Positions 27,044 to 42,405 of a stretch of DNA of 64,000 nt are shown here, piece after piece. Under the pieces are notes generated by a model that had not been told where the DNA came from, ran no database searches, and saw only the letters and a program-made list of their open reading frames with translations. The position numbers and the translations under genes are program-made. Source of the stretch: Leptospira stimsonii (GTDB lineage: Bacteria; Spirochaetota; Leptospiria; Leptospirales; Leptospiraceae); NCBI RefSeq assembly GCF_003545885.1, contig NZ_QHCT01000005.1, forward strand, positions 186,001-250,000, in the 5' to 3' direction. Position 1 is the stretch's first letter. Every line of letters starts with the position of its first letter.

Positions 27044-28156
27044 TTAATCTTTTCTTCTTAGTTCCATTTTTAATCCTAAAGGAACGTTCCGTGCGTCGGC
27101 GCCGAAGAGGATTTTCGGTATGCTTAAATCGGTGTTTGCCGGGTTTGTATCGAGTCCGTTACCGAGATCAAAGCTGACATTTATTTCATAATTCTGCCAA
27201 GCGTATTTTTTCTTCGATTCATCGCTTTCTCCGTCGAATGTGAACGTATAAGGTCCGTCGTACGGAACCAGAACTAAATTCAAATAGAATCTTCGTTTTG
27301 TTCCATGTTCCACGAGAGATAGTATAAAATTCGATTCCTCCGAAGTTAGGACACGGCTCGTGCTACCGATGGAAGGAAACGTATTTTCTTGATTCCATTG
27401 AATTTGAACATTTGCCGCGCCGGTGAGGATGTCGCTACGGACAAAGATCACACTCACGATGTTGTATGGAGAAGTGAATCCGCTGAACGTAGGCCATACT
27501 CTATGTTTTGGAATTCCTGACCATTCCGGATACTTAGTCAAAGGTTCGACTTCTTTGGTTGAGCCCCCTTCATTGTAGTAGTATTCTCCGTAGAATTCGT
27601 TGTTATATACGATTCCGGTATCGAACATCGCGATTTCAAAGGCGTCGATTTCAAAGTCTCTACCCGTTGTCATTCTTTGGCGACGGGAAGCCGGATACCA
27701 TTCCGGGTTGATTTGTTCGCCTGCTTTGAGCACGATCTTCCTGGATTCTTCGTAGCCGCTCGGAGCAATGGCCCAGTGACTCCAATCGCGTCCGCTTCCA
27801 AAATTGCCTTCTTGATTCGTTTCGCCTGGACGATAATCGTAAGCAAAGATTTCCAGTTCTCCAAAATACACTCCTTGAAGACGTGAATTTGAAACTAAAA
27901 AATTGGAGGAGGCACCGGGAGCGGAAGTGAGCGAGCTTGCGGATACTTGAAGCAGTTTCGAATCCGTAAGGCGGGTCGATAATACGGGGGCATTGAGTTG
28001 ATTTAAGAGTAGGAGGGCAAGATTGGTATTTTCATCTTTGCCGTCCTTTTTGCAATTTGAAAAGCTCAGGACGGTGATTGTGATGATCGTCATAAGACGG
28101 AAGACATTTCGTCTATTTGATTCTCGGTTTTGGACTCTTTGTGTTCTTTCCAACAT
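27044..28156 (-). CDS. Predicted lipoprotein of unknown function
   Basis: A 370-residue protein. A long basic n-region (RNRESNRRNVFRL type) leads to a hydrophobic stretch (MTIITITVLSFSNC) with a spirochetal lipobox, so Cys ~35 should be lipidated; a start at the internal Met ~22 would give a normal short signal. The mature protein is rich in aromatic residues and strands (FGELEIFAYDYRPG, EIAMFDTGIVYNNEFYGEYYY). No domain recognised. The next 420 bp (28157-28578) hold only a doubtful 77-codon ORF. Confidence 0.6.
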   Translation of the reverse strand: MLERTQRVQNRESNRRNVFRLMTIITITVLSFSNCKKDGKDENTNLALLLLNQLNAPVLSTRLTDSKLLQVSASSLTSAPGASSNFLVSNSRLQGVYFGELEIFAYDYRPGETNQEGNFGSGRDWSHWAIAPSGYEESRKIVLKAGEQINPEWYPASRRQRMTTGRDFEIDAFEIAMFDTGIVYNNEFYGEYYYNEGGSTKEVEPLTKYPEWSGIPKHRVWPTFSGFTSPYNIVSVIFVRSDILTGAANVQIQWNQENTFPSIGSTSRVLTSEESNFILSLVEHGTKRRFYLNLVLVPYDGPYTFTFDGESDESKKKYAWQNYEINVSFDLGNGLDTNPANTDLSIPKILFGADARNVPLGLKMELRRKD

Positions 28157-28578
28157 TTGATTCTCCGTAGAAAGTTTTTATTTCCTAATTGCTTACGTTT
28201 GTTCCGTTAGTGCCTTGCCACGTTTTTTTCGGAATCGAGGGTTATTTTTGAAAAAAGAATCCACTGTTAAAGTGGTAGAATTGAGGGAGGGAGAAGGATT
28301 TTTCCGAAAAATTGACTTTTTCGAAATTTTTAAAATCTTCGATGATCGCTATTGCGCGCCCGCATATGCGTACAGAGCCGGGATTTCACTGCGACTTTCC
28401 GATTATCTCAAGGAAGTTTTTGTCAAGATGAGGTCTGTCTCGTTCTAAATCTTCGCAGGAACGCCGGCGACATTGAGACGCCGCCTAACAACGCGTTCCA
28501 AAAATAGAAAACGTCCCTTCGAAAAAATTCATTCTAAGAATTCTAATTCCTGAATATACTCTCGAAAGAATGCTTCGC

Positions 28579-31104
28579 TTATTGTTTGGAAAGAATTTTA
28601 ACGGTTCTCTCCAAATCATCTCTGTGCTGTTTGAGGTCTTTTTTCAAAAGTGCCGGAATTTCTTTTTCCTCTTTTAGGAACCGATTTGTTCTATCTACAA
28701 GATCTTGATTCGGCTCCACGTTTGGAAATAAAATGTTTCCAAACGCGCTGGAGAAATGAGAATCTCTTTCCTTGTAAATCTTGATCACATGCTGAAAGTA
28801 TTTCTCTTCGTAGATTTTTAGGATATCTTCCTGGTGGTCCCAGTAAAATCCCCGCATCCCGTAGCGGAGCATATCCGTTGAAAATTTCGTTTTCGGGTCG
28901 TTGAATTCTTTCCAAGCATCTTCTTTCGTGCCTGCATTCGGAAACGCCACCTTGGCTCCGTATGCCTTTTTGGTTCCGAGATCGGAAGTATCCGTCTTCA
29001 ATTCCTTTTCAATGAGATCTAACGCGTCTTTGATACCGAACGCGGAAAGTCTGGTCAGAATGCTCCATCTTCTTTCTTGGTCGATTTTGATTCCCGGGAT
29101 CTTTACGTTTCCGTCTAAGAGATCACGCAAATAATTCAACTGATTTTGGTTACGGGACGTCCCTTCCAGAATTCGATACCAGACTATTTTTTCCTCGTCC
29201 TTCGTCTCAGGATCTAAAATTCCTTTTTTCGCGAGTTCGTTGAGTTTTGTAGACCATTCTTCTCTGTTCTCTTTTTTTAGATAACTCGCGGCGATAGATG
29301 AGGCTTTCGTAAGAATATGACTGCTCCTAACGGAAAGGTCTTCCTCTTTGATTCCCTGCGAAAAGACAATTTCCAAAAAGTCCTTCGGTGAAATTTCCGC
29401 GTCACGCGTCATTTGCCACAGGGAACCCCAGAGAATTCTTCTTGAAAATCTATCCTTTAATTTGTTAAGCGAAGTCTTTAGTAAGACGATAGAATCCTTC
29501 GGAAGATAGGTTTTGGCATAAGCGTGGTCGTTCGTGTTTAGGACGACGATTTCGGAACTTCCTGAAACGTGTTTGTATGGTAGAATCGTTTCTTTGCCCT
29601 TCACTACGATTCTATCCTTCCAGACGGTCTCGAAAGAATCCCCTTTGAGAGAAAATATCGTTACTTCAAGGGCGTGAGTTCTGTATAAGCCGTTTTTTTC
29701 GGAAGGAAGTTGCCGAATCAAAAGATGATCCTCTTTCCATTCCGGGAGGAGCGTGTTTACGCCCGTTGTGTCGAGCCATTCTTTGCTCCAACCCCGGATG
29801 TCGATTCCGGATGTCTCGGACATTGTGTCTAAAAAATCGTTCTGAACCGTATTGGAATTCGCAAATTTTTGAAAGTATTTCCGCATCGCCTTTCGAAAGG
29901 ATTCTTCTCCGATGTAATACATCAACTGGCGAAGGACCGAGGCGCCTTTTGAATAGGAGATTCCGTCGAAGTTGCTGATGGCGTCTAACGTATTTTCCGC
30001 AGTGCCCGCGATCGGATGAGTCGTGGATAACTGATCTTCTCTGTATGCCCATTCTTCTCTTACGTAAAAATGTTCGAGTGCGTCCGGGAAAAGTTTTCCT
30101 TGCGACATCGCGTAATAGGAGAGATAGTCCGCGAAACTTTCGTTTAACCAGAGATCATTCCACCATTTCATCGTTACAAGATTTCCGAACCACATATGAA
30201 CCATTTCGTGGTAGATCGTATTGGCTCTTCCGAGATATTCGGAATAGATTCTCGGACTTCTGAATATGTAGTGCTCGGAAAAAGTGACCGCGCCGACGTT
30301 TTCCATCGCGCCCATATTGAATTCGGGAACGAAGATCTGATCGTATTTTCCGTACGGATAGGGAACTTCGAAATAGGATTCTAAGAATGCGAAGGATTCT
30401 TTTGTGATCGCAAAGATGTTCTCTGCGTCCATAAACTTCGAAAGAGATTTTCTACAAAGAATTCTGAGAGGAATGTTTTTGTATTTGTCTTCCCAGACTT
30501 CGTACGGCCCGACGATCAAGGCAAACAAGTACGTGGAAAATAAAGCGGTTTTTTGGAATTGAATTTCTATTCTTCCTTCTTTGATTTCTTCCTTGGAAGC
30601 AAGAGTGTTATGAATGTATTTCCAATCCTTCGGTCCGCTCAGAGAAAGTTCGTACGTTGCTTTGAGATCGGGTTGATCGAAGCAGGGAAACATTCGATGC
30701 GCTTCGAACGGTTCGAAATCCGTGTGAAGATATTCCGAACCGTCCGCAGGATCTTGAAATTGATGAAAGCCGGAGCCGCTATGATTGTATTCGTTCGTAT
30801 ATTTGATCTTAATTTCGTTTTTTCCGGACTTGAGAGAATCGCCGGGAAGATCGAGAGAAGAATCCGTCTTTGTATAGCCGGAGTATTCTTTTCCGTTTAA
30901 CAAGAACACTTCGATCTTCTTTGTGACAAAATCGATCTTGAGTTTTCCTTTTCCTTTGCCCGTATAGAAGAATAGAATTTTTGTCTCTCCTTGATAGGTG
31001 GGAGATCCGGCTTTCAAATCCAAATGAATGGAGTAGCTTACTTGATTAACAAGGTTCGCTCTTTCAAGGGCTTCTGTTTGTGTGAGTATGTTGGGAGCAT
31101 CCAT
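28579..31104 (-). CDS. pepN: Aminopeptidase N, M1 metallopeptidase
   Basis: An 841-residue cytoplasmic protein. The M1 signatures are complete: [11 protein letters not shown] (exopeptidase motif, ~265) and [10 protein letters not shown] with the third zinc ligand in WLNESFAD (~300-325). The N-terminal beta domain (~20-190) and long helical C-terminal domain fit PepN/aminopeptidase N length. It removes N-terminal residues from peptides. The gene lies 15 bp downstream of the MFS gene on the same strand, likely co-transcribed. Confidence 0.92.
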   Translation of the reverse strand: MDAPNILTQTEALERANLVNQVSYSIHLDLKAGSPTYQGETKILFFYTGKGKGKLKIDFVTKKIEVFLLNGKEYSGYTKTDSSLDLPGDSLKSGKNEIKIKYTNEYNHSGSGFHQFQDPADGSEYLHTDFEPFEAHRMFPCFDQPDLKATYELSLSGPKDWKYIHNTLASKEEIKEGRIEIQFQKTALFSTYLFALIVGPYEVWEDKYKNIPLRILCRKSLSKFMDAENIFAITKESFAFLESYFEVPYPYGKYDQIFVPEFNMGAMENVGAVTFSEHYIFRSPRIYSEYLGRANTIYHEMVHMWFGNLVTMKWWNDLWLNESFADYLSYYAMSQGKLFPDALEHFYVREEWAYREDQLSTTHPIAGTAENTLDAISNFDGISYSKGASVLRQLMYYIGEESFRKAMRKYFQKFANSNTVQNDFLDTMSETSGIDIRGWSKEWLDTTGVNTLLPEWKEDHLLIRQLPSEKNGLYRTHALEVTIFSLKGDSFETVWKDRIVVKGKETILPYKHVSGSSEIVVLNTNDHAYAKTYLPKDSIVLLKTSLNKLKDRFSRRILWGSLWQMTRDAEISPKDFLEIVFSQGIKEEDLSVRSSHILTKASSIAASYLKKENREEWSTKLNELAKKGILDPETKDEEKIVWYRILEGTSRNQNQLNYLRDLLDGNVKIPGIKIDQERRWSILTRLSAFGIKDALDLIEKELKTDTSDLGTKKAYGAKVAFPNAGTKEDAWKEFNDPKTKFSTDMLRYGMRGFYWDHQEDILKIYEEKYFQHVIKIYKERDSHFSSAFGNILFPNVEPNQDLVDRTNRFLKEEKEIPALLKKDLKQHRDDLERTVKILSKQ

Positions 31105-31119
31105 TCTATTCTTCTTCCT

Positions 31120-32376
31120 TTACATGATATCTTTGAGTTCCATCTTCCGAAGTCGAGGAGCGATCGCTCCTACAAAACCGACCGTGAGAAGAGTGAGCGC
31201 GCCGCCTGCGACGATGGATCTGCGAATTCCCAACCATTCTGCGGTCACGCCGGATTCGAATTCTCCTATCTCGTTAGAGGAACCGATGAAGATATGATTC
31301 ACGGCAGATACTCTTCCTCTCATATGATCCGGAGTGTGCATCTGCACGATGGTATGGCGGATCACGACGCTTACCATGTCAAAGGCGCCAGCGGCCATGA
31401 GACAAAGAAACGCAATTCTCCAATCCGTAGAAAAACCGAAAAGAACGATACAAATTCCGAAACCAAAAACACAGGAAAGAAGAATCCAGCCGGAATTTTT
31501 TTTCGGAGGTCTTGCCGCGATGAAGAAGGCGCACAAGACGGCGCCGACTCCTTGTGCGGAGCGGAGCATTCCGAAGATCTCCGGACTTTGACCTAAGATT
31601 TTTTCGGTAAACGATGGAAGAAGCGCGACAGCGCCTCCGAAGAGAACGGCAAAAAGATCCAGAGAAATCGCACCGAGAATGATCTGATGACTGGAAACAA
31701 ATTTCCAACCGGAGCTAAGGCTCTCCCAAATCGTTTCTCCGATTTCAGGTTTTTCGGGGACCGGTTTGCTTTTTACAAGAAGCATCATCAAAAATCCGGA
31801 ACTCATAAGGAGAAGATCTACCGAATAAGCGATGTAAAGACCGAGGACGATCAACATCCCTCCGGTGAGAGGACCGAGAACAAGAGAGGTCTGCCAAGCA
31901 ATTCCACTCCAAGTCGCGGCGTTCGGAAAGGTTTCTTTATCCACGAGTTGTGTTTGAAATGCCGCGGTCGCTGGATTGAGAAATCCCCTTGCGATTCCCG
32001 AAAGAAAGATCACTCCATAGATCGGATAAACTCCGAAGTCTCGTAAAATCCATTCCATATTAGGAACTACTAATATAAGAAGAAGAAGGGAACAGATGGA
32101 AAGAAGTCCCAGAGCGGAAGAAACGATTCTTTTTCTTGGAAAGGAATCGATGATGAGACCGGAAAACAAAGCCATCGTGATCGAAGGAATCGCTTCGGTA
32201 AGGCCGATAAATCCAACGTGAAGATTACTTCCGGTGAGGTGATACATCTGCCAGCCGACGACGGTCGTTTGGATGCTGATCGAAAGAGTCACCATAAACT
32301 TACCGAGGAGAAAGGAACGGTAGTCGGCGACTTTGAGAGCTTGAAAGGGATCGTGTTTTTTTAGAGTTTGTGTCAT
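31120..32376 (-). CDS. MFS transporter
   Basis: A 418-residue protein with about 12 hydrophobic segments. The loop motif [14 protein letters not shown] after helix 2 is the MFS motif-A equivalent. Similarity in style is to the enterobactin-exporter/EntS-like branch (ALVSTQ-like opening replaced by [21 protein letters not shown]). It begins 3 bp after the Nudix stop. Probable drug or metabolite exporter; the substrate cannot be read. Confidence 0.8.
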   Translation of the reverse strand: MTQTLKKHDPFQALKVADYRSFLLGKFMVTLSISIQTTVVGWQMYHLTGSNLHVGFIGLTEAIPSITMALFSGLIIDSFPRKRIVSSALGLLSICSLLLLILVVPNMEWILRDFGVYPIYGVIFLSGIARGFLNPATAAFQTQLVDKETFPNAATWSGIAWQTSLVLGPLTGGMLIVLGLYIAYSVDLLLMSSGFLMMLLVKSKPVPEKPEIGETIWESLSSGWKFVSSHQIILGAISLDLFAVLFGGAVALLPSFTEKILGQSPEIFGMLRSAQGVGAVLCAFFIAARPPKKNSGWILLSCVFGFGICIVLFGFSTDWRIAFLCLMAAGAFDMVSVVIRHTIVQMHTPDHMRGRVSAVNHIFIGSSNEIGEFESGVTAEWLGIRRSIVAGGALTLLTVGFVGAIAPRLRKMELKDIM

Positions 32377-32379
32377 CGT

Positions 32380-32958
32380 TTAGTTCTTAAGTGGATGTTT
32401 GATAAAATACATGCCCATTGCGGCGACCATCATCCCGTGATGAAGGATATTTTCAGAAATGAGATTCGGAATATTCTCAAGCGGTGTTTCAAAGATTTCG
32501 ATTTGTTCGCTATCGTCCAGATCTTGGTCGTAAAGTTTATGAACGTTTTTCGCGACGAAAGTATGACACCAGTTGTTTAAGATCGCCGGATTGCCTGTTA
32601 CCTTACCGAGGTATTCCCAATCTTCCGAGACGTAACCCGTTTCTTCCACGAGTTCTGCTTGAGCGGATTCCAAGAGCGTCGCCTTTTCCGCGATTCCTCC
32701 GGGGATTTCCAAACTGAAACGATGGATTCCGTGTCGATATTGATCGATGAGAAGAATCTTGTTTTCCGGTGTAAGCGCGATTACGTTCACCCAATCGAGA
32801 GATTCCAGATGAAAGAAGTCTTTTGAAACCTTCTGATCCGGAGAAGTGGTGTGCCAGGAAACAAGTTTGAAAATCGGAGTCTGTATCAAATCTTTTCGAT
32901 TTGCTTTGGACCAGAGATGGGAGAAGGGATCATAGGATTCGGGGTGGAAGGGTTTCAT
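32380..32958 (-). CDS. Nudix hydrolase (ADP-sugar pyrophosphatase-like) with altered box
   Basis: A 192-residue protein. The Nudix region reads [23 protein letters not shown] (quoted in parts: [23 protein letters not shown]). The metal-binding EE is kept but the usual Arg before the first Glu is Ala (AELVEETG). Upstream '[18 protein letters not shown]' is typical of ADP-ribose/ADP-sugar pyrophosphatases. It heads a tight minus-strand group with the MFS and pepN genes. Confidence 0.75.
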   Translation of the reverse strand: MKPFHPESYDPFSHLWSKANRKDLIQTPIFKLVSWHTTSPDQKVSKDFFHLESLDWVNVIALTPENKILLIDQYRHGIHRFSLEIPGGIAEKATLLESAQAELVEETGYVSEDWEYLGKVTGNPAILNNWCHTFVAKNVHKLYDQDLDDSEQIEIFETPLENIPNLISENILHHGMMVAAMGMYFIKHPLKN

Positions 32959-33324
32959 TGGTTCCCACTTTTTTGGAATGCTTTGCGAGGTTGGAATTCC
33001 GAAATGGTTTCTTGTTCTGAGTTCGAACTTAAGAATAGAATGTTTTTCTGATGGACGGATCTCAACGGAAATTTCAAAAGAGCCCAGTGTCGGTTCACGA
33101 GAATGCGGGACATCACCGTGGATTGTCGAAGTTTCGACGATGTTGAGGAGGCGTTCGTTTTCTTTGATATCATTTCAGTTTATTGAGAGGGAAGAATTTG
33201 CCGAAATTTTTTGCCAAATCATTCTTAGAAAAGAGTGCACAGAGTCGGCAAAGTTCTCGTTTTCTCGACGCGGAAGAATGCTTACGTTTAATAATTCAAG
33301 AGGAAAATGGGAACGAGTCAGGAA

Positions 33325-33500
33325 CGGATTTTTGTAGGAGTTCCTACGAAGAGAGGTGGAAAAATTTTTCATTGTATTATTAGAGATTTCTGATAAAGGA
33401 AATTCTCCCGAGTTTTCCCACCACCGCTCCCCTCCACCCAAGGTCAGGGTGGGGCGCGCGATCTTCACGGGAGAGCGTCGTAATTCCGACGGATTTTTCA
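33325..33500. repeat. Intergenic repeat, copy A
   Basis: First of two diverged copies 269 bp apart. Landmarks in order: CGGATTTTTGTAGGAGTTCC at 33325, CCCGAGTTTTCCCACC at 33407, a CCACCC..GGGTGG hairpin (~33435-33453), and GTCGTAATTCCGAC at 33477. The interval 32959-33324 before it shows no gene. Confidence 0.65.
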
Positions 33501-33593
33501 TCGGAAACAAACGGCCTCTTTAGAAGAATCCGATTCTTTCGCCTTTAAGGAAGTAGAACTCAGAAGAGGGCTCCCATGAGAAACACGAAAAGC

Positions 33594-33770
33594 CGGATTT
33601 TTGTAGGAGTTCCTACGAAAGAGGAGAAGAAACTTTTTACTTGCAAGATTACGTTTTTCTGATATAGAAAAATGTCCCGAGTTTTCCCACCTCCGCTCCC
33701 CTCCACCCAAATCCGGGTGGGGTCCGCGCGTTTTACGGAGGACGTCGGAATTCCGACAAGGCTTCCGTTG
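33594..33770. repeat. Intergenic repeat, copy B
   Basis: Second copy, with the same landmarks: CGGATTTTTGTAGGAGTTCC at 33594, CCCGAGTTTTCCCACC at 33676, a CCACCC..GGGTGG hairpin (~33703-33720), and a perfect 14-bp palindrome GTCGGAATTCCGAC at 33744-33757. The loop sequences of the hairpin differ between copies while both stems are kept. Confidence 0.65.
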
Positions 33771-33911
33771 GTCTTGTTTTTCCGGTGAAAACGGTCTCAT
33801 CTTCCCTCCATTCTTTTCGGAGCCTTCTTTTTCTCCAAGAGAGAAATCCCTCGAAAAGTGAGGGTCGGAACTCCGATTCTTTCGATCGTTTTTGCAATTC
33901 TCAGTGTACAG

Positions 33912-33946
<35 letters not shown>

Positions 33947-33953
33947 ATGTCCC

Positions 33954-35978
33954 ATGAAGCTCAATCCTGAACAGGAAAAAGCCGTCCGCCACGTAGACGG
34001 CCCGATTCTTATATTTGCCGGTGCCGGATCCGGAAAAACCCGCGTTATCTCCAATCGAATCGCACATTTGATCGAGAACGCGGGAGTTTCCGCCGGAAAG
34101 ATCGTTGCGCTCTCTTTTACCAATAAGAGCGCAAGAGAAATGGAAGAACGGGTTCGGAAGATGATTCCGAGACAGAAATTAAAAGGAATCGTTCTTTCCA
34201 CCTTTCATTCCCTCGGCCTCAACATTCTCAAAAAACATATCGGACTGATCGGATACAAACATCCCTTTCTTCTCCTGAATCAAAACGATCAGGAAGGGTT
34301 CGTAACTACATTATTGATTGCTAATAAAGTCGAACTCAAAAAAACGAAGGTTTCCGAAATCCTCGGGAAAATTTCCCGAATCAAAAACTCGGGTCCAAGT
34401 TACAGGGAATATCTGGATTCTTCGCTTGTGGAATCGGATCAAATCGCGAATCTCATCTTTGATAGTTATCAGACCTCGCTCAAAGAACAAAATTCCTTGG
34501 ACTTCGACGACCTCATTCTTCTACCAGGAGTTTTATTGAAGGAATTTCCGGAGGTCCGAGAAGAATATCATAAGAAGTTTCAATACTTCATGGTGGATGA
34601 GTTCCAGGATACCAACCAAACTCAGTATGTCTTTTTAAGGGCCCTCATGGGGGAGAATCGAAATCTCTGCGTGGTAGGGGACGATGATCAGTCGATTTAT
34701 GCCTTCCGAGGATCCGATCTCAGTCTGATTCTCAATTTCGAACAGGATTTTCCGGAAAGCAACGTTGTGCGTCTTCTGGAGAATTATCGTTCAACACAGG
34801 TCATCATCCGCGGAGCGAATTCGCTTATCAAAAACAATCTTTCGAGAAGATCAAAGGAGCTTTTTTCCTCCATTCCGGGAGGTCGAAAGATCCGTTATAT
34901 AGAAAGAATGGACGAAAAGGACGAAGCCGCCTATGTCGTCGACTGTATCCGAGAAGAGATCATCAAGGACGCAAGAGTAGGAAGCCAGATCGCGATTCTC
35001 TTCCGAACGAATTTTCAGACAAGACCTTTCGAGGAAGAACTCAGAAGCAGATCGATTCCTTATAAGCTCATCGGTGGATATAACTTCTTCGATCGTAAGG
35101 AAGTTCGGGATATGATTTCCTATATCCGCCTCATCGCAAACACAAGAGACGACGCATCTCTTCTCCGTGTTTTGAACTATCCGAAACGAGGCATCGGACC
35201 CGGAAGTATCTCTCTGATTCACGAAAAAGCGGGACATATGAAAGAATCCTTATATGAGATTCTTTTTCGAGTCTGCGAGTCTCCCGATTTTATTCCCGGA
35301 TTACAAAAAAAAATCCAGTCTGAAATTTATAATTTCGTAAATCTTATCGAACGAACCAAAAAGAAATTCGCTACGATGCCGAAGATGTATCTCGCCTTTC
35401 GTGAATTCATCCAGGAAGTCGGAATCGAAAAAGAAATTCTTCTCGAAGAGAAGGATGAGAAGATCGCGAAAGCCCGAACCTTCAATCTTTCCGAACTCGT
35501 AAACATGATGTCCTATTTTGAGGAGAATCATGATTCTCCAGAAAAGCCGACCCTTTTTGATTTTATCAATCGTCTGAATCTTCTTATGGAGGACGAAACT
35601 CCCTCCGATGATGACAAGGAGGACAATCGGGTACAACTCCTCACAATTCATCAGTCAAAGGGGCTCGAATTCGATTCGGTTTATGTCCCAGGACTGGAAG
35701 AGGGAATTCTTCCTAACTCTCGAGTGCTAACGGAAGAATCTTCCGTAGACGAGGAAAGACGCCTTCTCTACGTGGCTATGACCCGCGCGAGGAAGCATTT
35801 ATGCTTGACAGGGGCCGCAAATCGGCGCAAGTTTGGGGAGCAAATGGCTACCCAGGCCTCCCGGTTCTTGGCGGAAATCGATCCGGAGACTTTGGACTGG
35901 GTTTCCAACGAAGAATCCAGAGAGCAAGAAACGGCAGACTTCTTCGCTGAGCTGGAAAAATTGAAAACAGGATCGTAG
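33954..35978 (+). CDS. UvrD/PcrA/Rep-type DNA helicase
   Basis: A 674-residue superfamily 1A helicase. Motifs in order: Q-motif region LNPEQEKAV, Walker A FAGAGSGKTR (~20-29), DEFQDTNQTQ (Walker B, ~216), VGDDDQSIYAFRG, LLENYRST, TIHQSKGLEFD (~563), and YVAMTRARKHL (~605). It unwinds duplex DNA 3' to 5' in repair or replication restart. UvrD and PcrA/Rep cannot be told apart from sequence alone here. The next gene begins 1 bp after the stop. Confidence 0.92.
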   Translation: MKLNPEQEKAVRHVDGPILIFAGAGSGKTRVISNRIAHLIENAGVSAGKIVALSFTNKSAREMEERVRKMIPRQKLKGIVLSTFHSLGLNILKKHIGLIGYKHPFLLLNQNDQEGFVTTLLIANKVELKKTKVSEILGKISRIKNSGPSYREYLDSSLVESDQIANLIFDSYQTSLKEQNSLDFDDLILLPGVLLKEFPEVREEYHKKFQYFMVDEFQDTNQTQYVFLRALMGENRNLCVVGDDDQSIYAFRGSDLSLILNFEQDFPESNVVRLLENYRSTQVIIRGANSLIKNNLSRRSKELFSSIPGGRKIRYIERMDEKDEAAYVVDCIREEIIKDARVGSQIAILFRTNFQTRPFEEELRSRSIPYKLIGGYNFFDRKEVRDMISYIRLIANTRDDASLLRVLNYPKRGIGPGSISLIHEKAGHMKESLYEILFRVCESPDFIPGLQKKIQSEIYNFVNLIERTKKKFATMPKMYLAFREFIQEVGIEKEILLEEKDEKIAKARTFNLSELVNMMSYFEENHDSPEKPTLFDFINRLNLLMEDETPSDDDKEDNRVQLLTIHQSKGLEFDSVYVPGLEEGILPNSRVLTEESSVDEERRLLYVAMTRARKHLCLTGAANRRKFGEQMATQASRFLAEIDPETLDWVSNEESREQETADFFAELEKLKTGS

Positions 35979-36530
35979 AATGGCTTTAGATAAAAAAATA
36001 CTGACTCTGGTAACAATACTTGTTTTTACCGCCTGTGCAAGCGGTCAGAAATCCGTGGATCCAGGCGTTTCGCAAGAATCGGCCGTCCGCGCGAAAATTC
36101 AGGGAATCGATTCCCAACTTTCCACCACGCCTTTGGACGAAAAGAAACGTTCTTCTCTCTTGATGGAAAAGGCAAAACTTCTCCTGCAGATTGAATCTTA
36201 TAAAGAAGCATCGATCGTTTTAAAAGAGATCCAAAATTCGAAAGAAGGAAAGGGTCTGGAACACTTGGATCATTACTTAGGGACCGCTTATCTGGGAATC
36301 AACGACACGGAGAATGCGATCGTTCATTTCAGAAAATCGGAAACCGTGGATAAAAATTACGAATCCACAACTCGCAGAAAGATGTATGCGAAAGCTCTTT
36401 ACCAAGAAGAAAAATACGGTCTTGCTCTTGGAATTTTAGGCCGCGCTTCCAGAGAAAAGGATTTTGAAAAAGACATTCTTTTCTATGAGACGGTTGCCAA
36501 CAGCTTTATGAGAATCAAGGAATTCAAGAG

Positions 36531-38855
<2,325 letters not shown>

Positions 38856-39349
38856 TTCTAATTTCTTCCGGGCTCTTGCTCGCGATCCTTTTGTGCTTTG
38901 GAATTTATATTTCCTTTTTCGGATCGAACAATAAAGAATCGGGTCAAAAGTCTTCCGTCAAAGTCGATCTGATCGGAACGTGGAGAGTCGCTCCGATCCA
39001 TCCCTTGGTCCAGATTCGTTTTTTGAGTGAAAAGGAAGCGGTTCTCTTGGAAGAAGAAAAAGAGACAAAATTGTTCCTTATGGAGGACGGTGAAGGGCTT
39101 CAACTCAGAAAAAGAGGAGAAGAAACACCGAGCGGTTATTTTCTTTTTCGGGAGCTCAAAACGAATACATGGCAGGGACTCTGGGGAGAAGATCTGGTCG
39201 TATTAAAAAGAATCTCTTCGGAAAACGCAACACGTTAGTCTTCGATTTACCCGAAAAACAGCCAGGAAGTTTACGTCTTTGTAAAATTCGTTCTCCGATT
39301 GGAGTCGTAGGTCGATGAGAGAGGTCCACCTTTTCTTTGGTTTACTTCT

Positions 39350-39760
39350 TTAGCGCAAGCTTCGATTCTTCTGACGAATTCTCCTCAAAGAATTTTTCGG
39401 AACGGATTTTCGAACTTTTTTCTCAGCTCTTTGCGGGGATGTTTCCAGCTCTTTTTTCCAGCTCGTCAATCTTTCCACCGAAGGCACGGCATACTTTCGA
39501 ATCCACCGATTGTAGATCTCCTGTATGGGAACTGAGTCTAAATAATTCCACCGAATCCGTCCCTCTCTTTTTACGATGAGAAGCCCGGAGACCTCCAGAA
39601 TTTTGAGATGTTGTAGAACCGTACATCGATCCAAAGGTTCGAAATGAGCGCAGATTTCCCCTGTGGTCATCGGAGATTCTTCTAAAAGATCCAAAATTTT
39701 TCTTCTTTTTGAATCAGCCAGAGCTTTAAAAACGGGATCTTGCTTGTCATTCGTAAACAT
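39350..39760 (-). CDS. ArsR-family transcriptional regulator
   Basis: A 136-residue protein from the ATG at 39760 (MFTNDKQDPVFKALADSKRR); the frame extends 13 codons further to a TTG but that would run through the divergent promoter region. The winged helix is clear: DSKRRKILDLLEESPMTTGEICAHF, then LDRCTVLQHLKILEVSGLL. No Cys metal site is visible, so it probably senses something other than arsenite-like metals. It diverges from an SRPBCC gene, a common pairing. Confidence 0.85.
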   Translation of the reverse strand: MFTNDKQDPVFKALADSKRRKILDLLEESPMTTGEICAHFEPLDRCTVLQHLKILEVSGLLIVKREGRIRWNYLDSVPIQEIYNRWIRKYAVPSVERLTSWKKELETSPQRAEKKVRKSVPKNSLRRIRQKNRSLR

Positions 39761-39776
39761 GTTGTAATAATATAAC
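39761..39776. promoter_or_regulatory. Candidate operator between arsR and SRPBCC genes
   Basis: An imperfect inverted repeat GTTGTAATAATATAAC (12 of 16 positions symmetric) lies directly before the arsR ATG, in the 50-bp divergent interval. ArsR-family regulators usually bind such AT-rich palindromes and repress both genes. Confidence 0.4.
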
Positions 39777-39810
39777 ATATTAAATAGCTTAATTAGCAAG
39801 AGGAATTTGT

Positions 39811-40293
39811 ATGGAATTAAAATTTACGGTTCAGACCAAAGTGCAAAAACCGTTAAAGGAAGTATTTGAAGCCGTCTATGATCCGAAACACTTAAGCGGT
39901 TATTTTACGACCGGAGGAGCGAGCGGACCTTTAAAAGAAGAAACGGAGGTTGTATGGAAATTTGCGGATTTCCCATCGGAGGAAGGTACAACGGTCTCTG
40001 TAAGGGAAGTTGTGATGAATTCTAAAATTGTTCTGGAATGGGATGCTCACGAAGGAAGTTATGAAGGTACAAAAGATTTATTGAGCGTCGGCTTGTACAA
40101 AACCCGGGTGGAAATGATTTTCGAATCTTTGGGACAGAATTCAACTTTATTGAGAATCAGGGAATCCGGTTGGAGAGAATCACAAGCCGCCTTGGACGGT
40201 TCTTATATGAACTGCCAGGGTTGGATGAATATGAGCTGTTGTCTCAAAGCCTATTTAGAATACGGGATCAATTTGAGAAAAGGATTCTTTTGA
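39811..40293 (+). CDS. SRPBCC (AHSA1-like) ligand-binding protein
   Basis: A 160-residue protein. The START/SRPBCC layout is visible: an N-terminal strand VQTKVQKPLKEVFEAVYDP, a middle with GGASGPLKEETEVVWKF, then 'LRIRESGWRESQAAL' and 'GWMNMSCCLKAYLEYG' as in AHSA1-domain proteins. AGAGGA precedes the ATG at 39795-39800 region. The neighbour ArsR protein is the likely repressor. Ligand unknown. Confidence 0.75.
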   Translation: MELKFTVQTKVQKPLKEVFEAVYDPKHLSGYFTTGGASGPLKEETEVVWKFADFPSEEGTTVSVREVVMNSKIVLEWDAHEGSYEGTKDLLSVGLYKTRVEMIFESLGQNSTLLRIRESGWRESQAALDGSYMNCQGWMNMSCCLKAYLEYGINLRKGFF

Positions 40294-40331
40294 GAGATCT
40301 ATTCGATTCCTTGTAATCAATGCGACCTCGT

Positions 40332-42399
<2,068 letters not shown>

Positions 42400-42405
42400 T
42401 AAAAC

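Noticed and set aside
28215..28448. 77-codon plus-strand ORF upstream of the lipoprotein gene
   Set aside because: No ribosome site, no domain, and composition like non-coding DNA.
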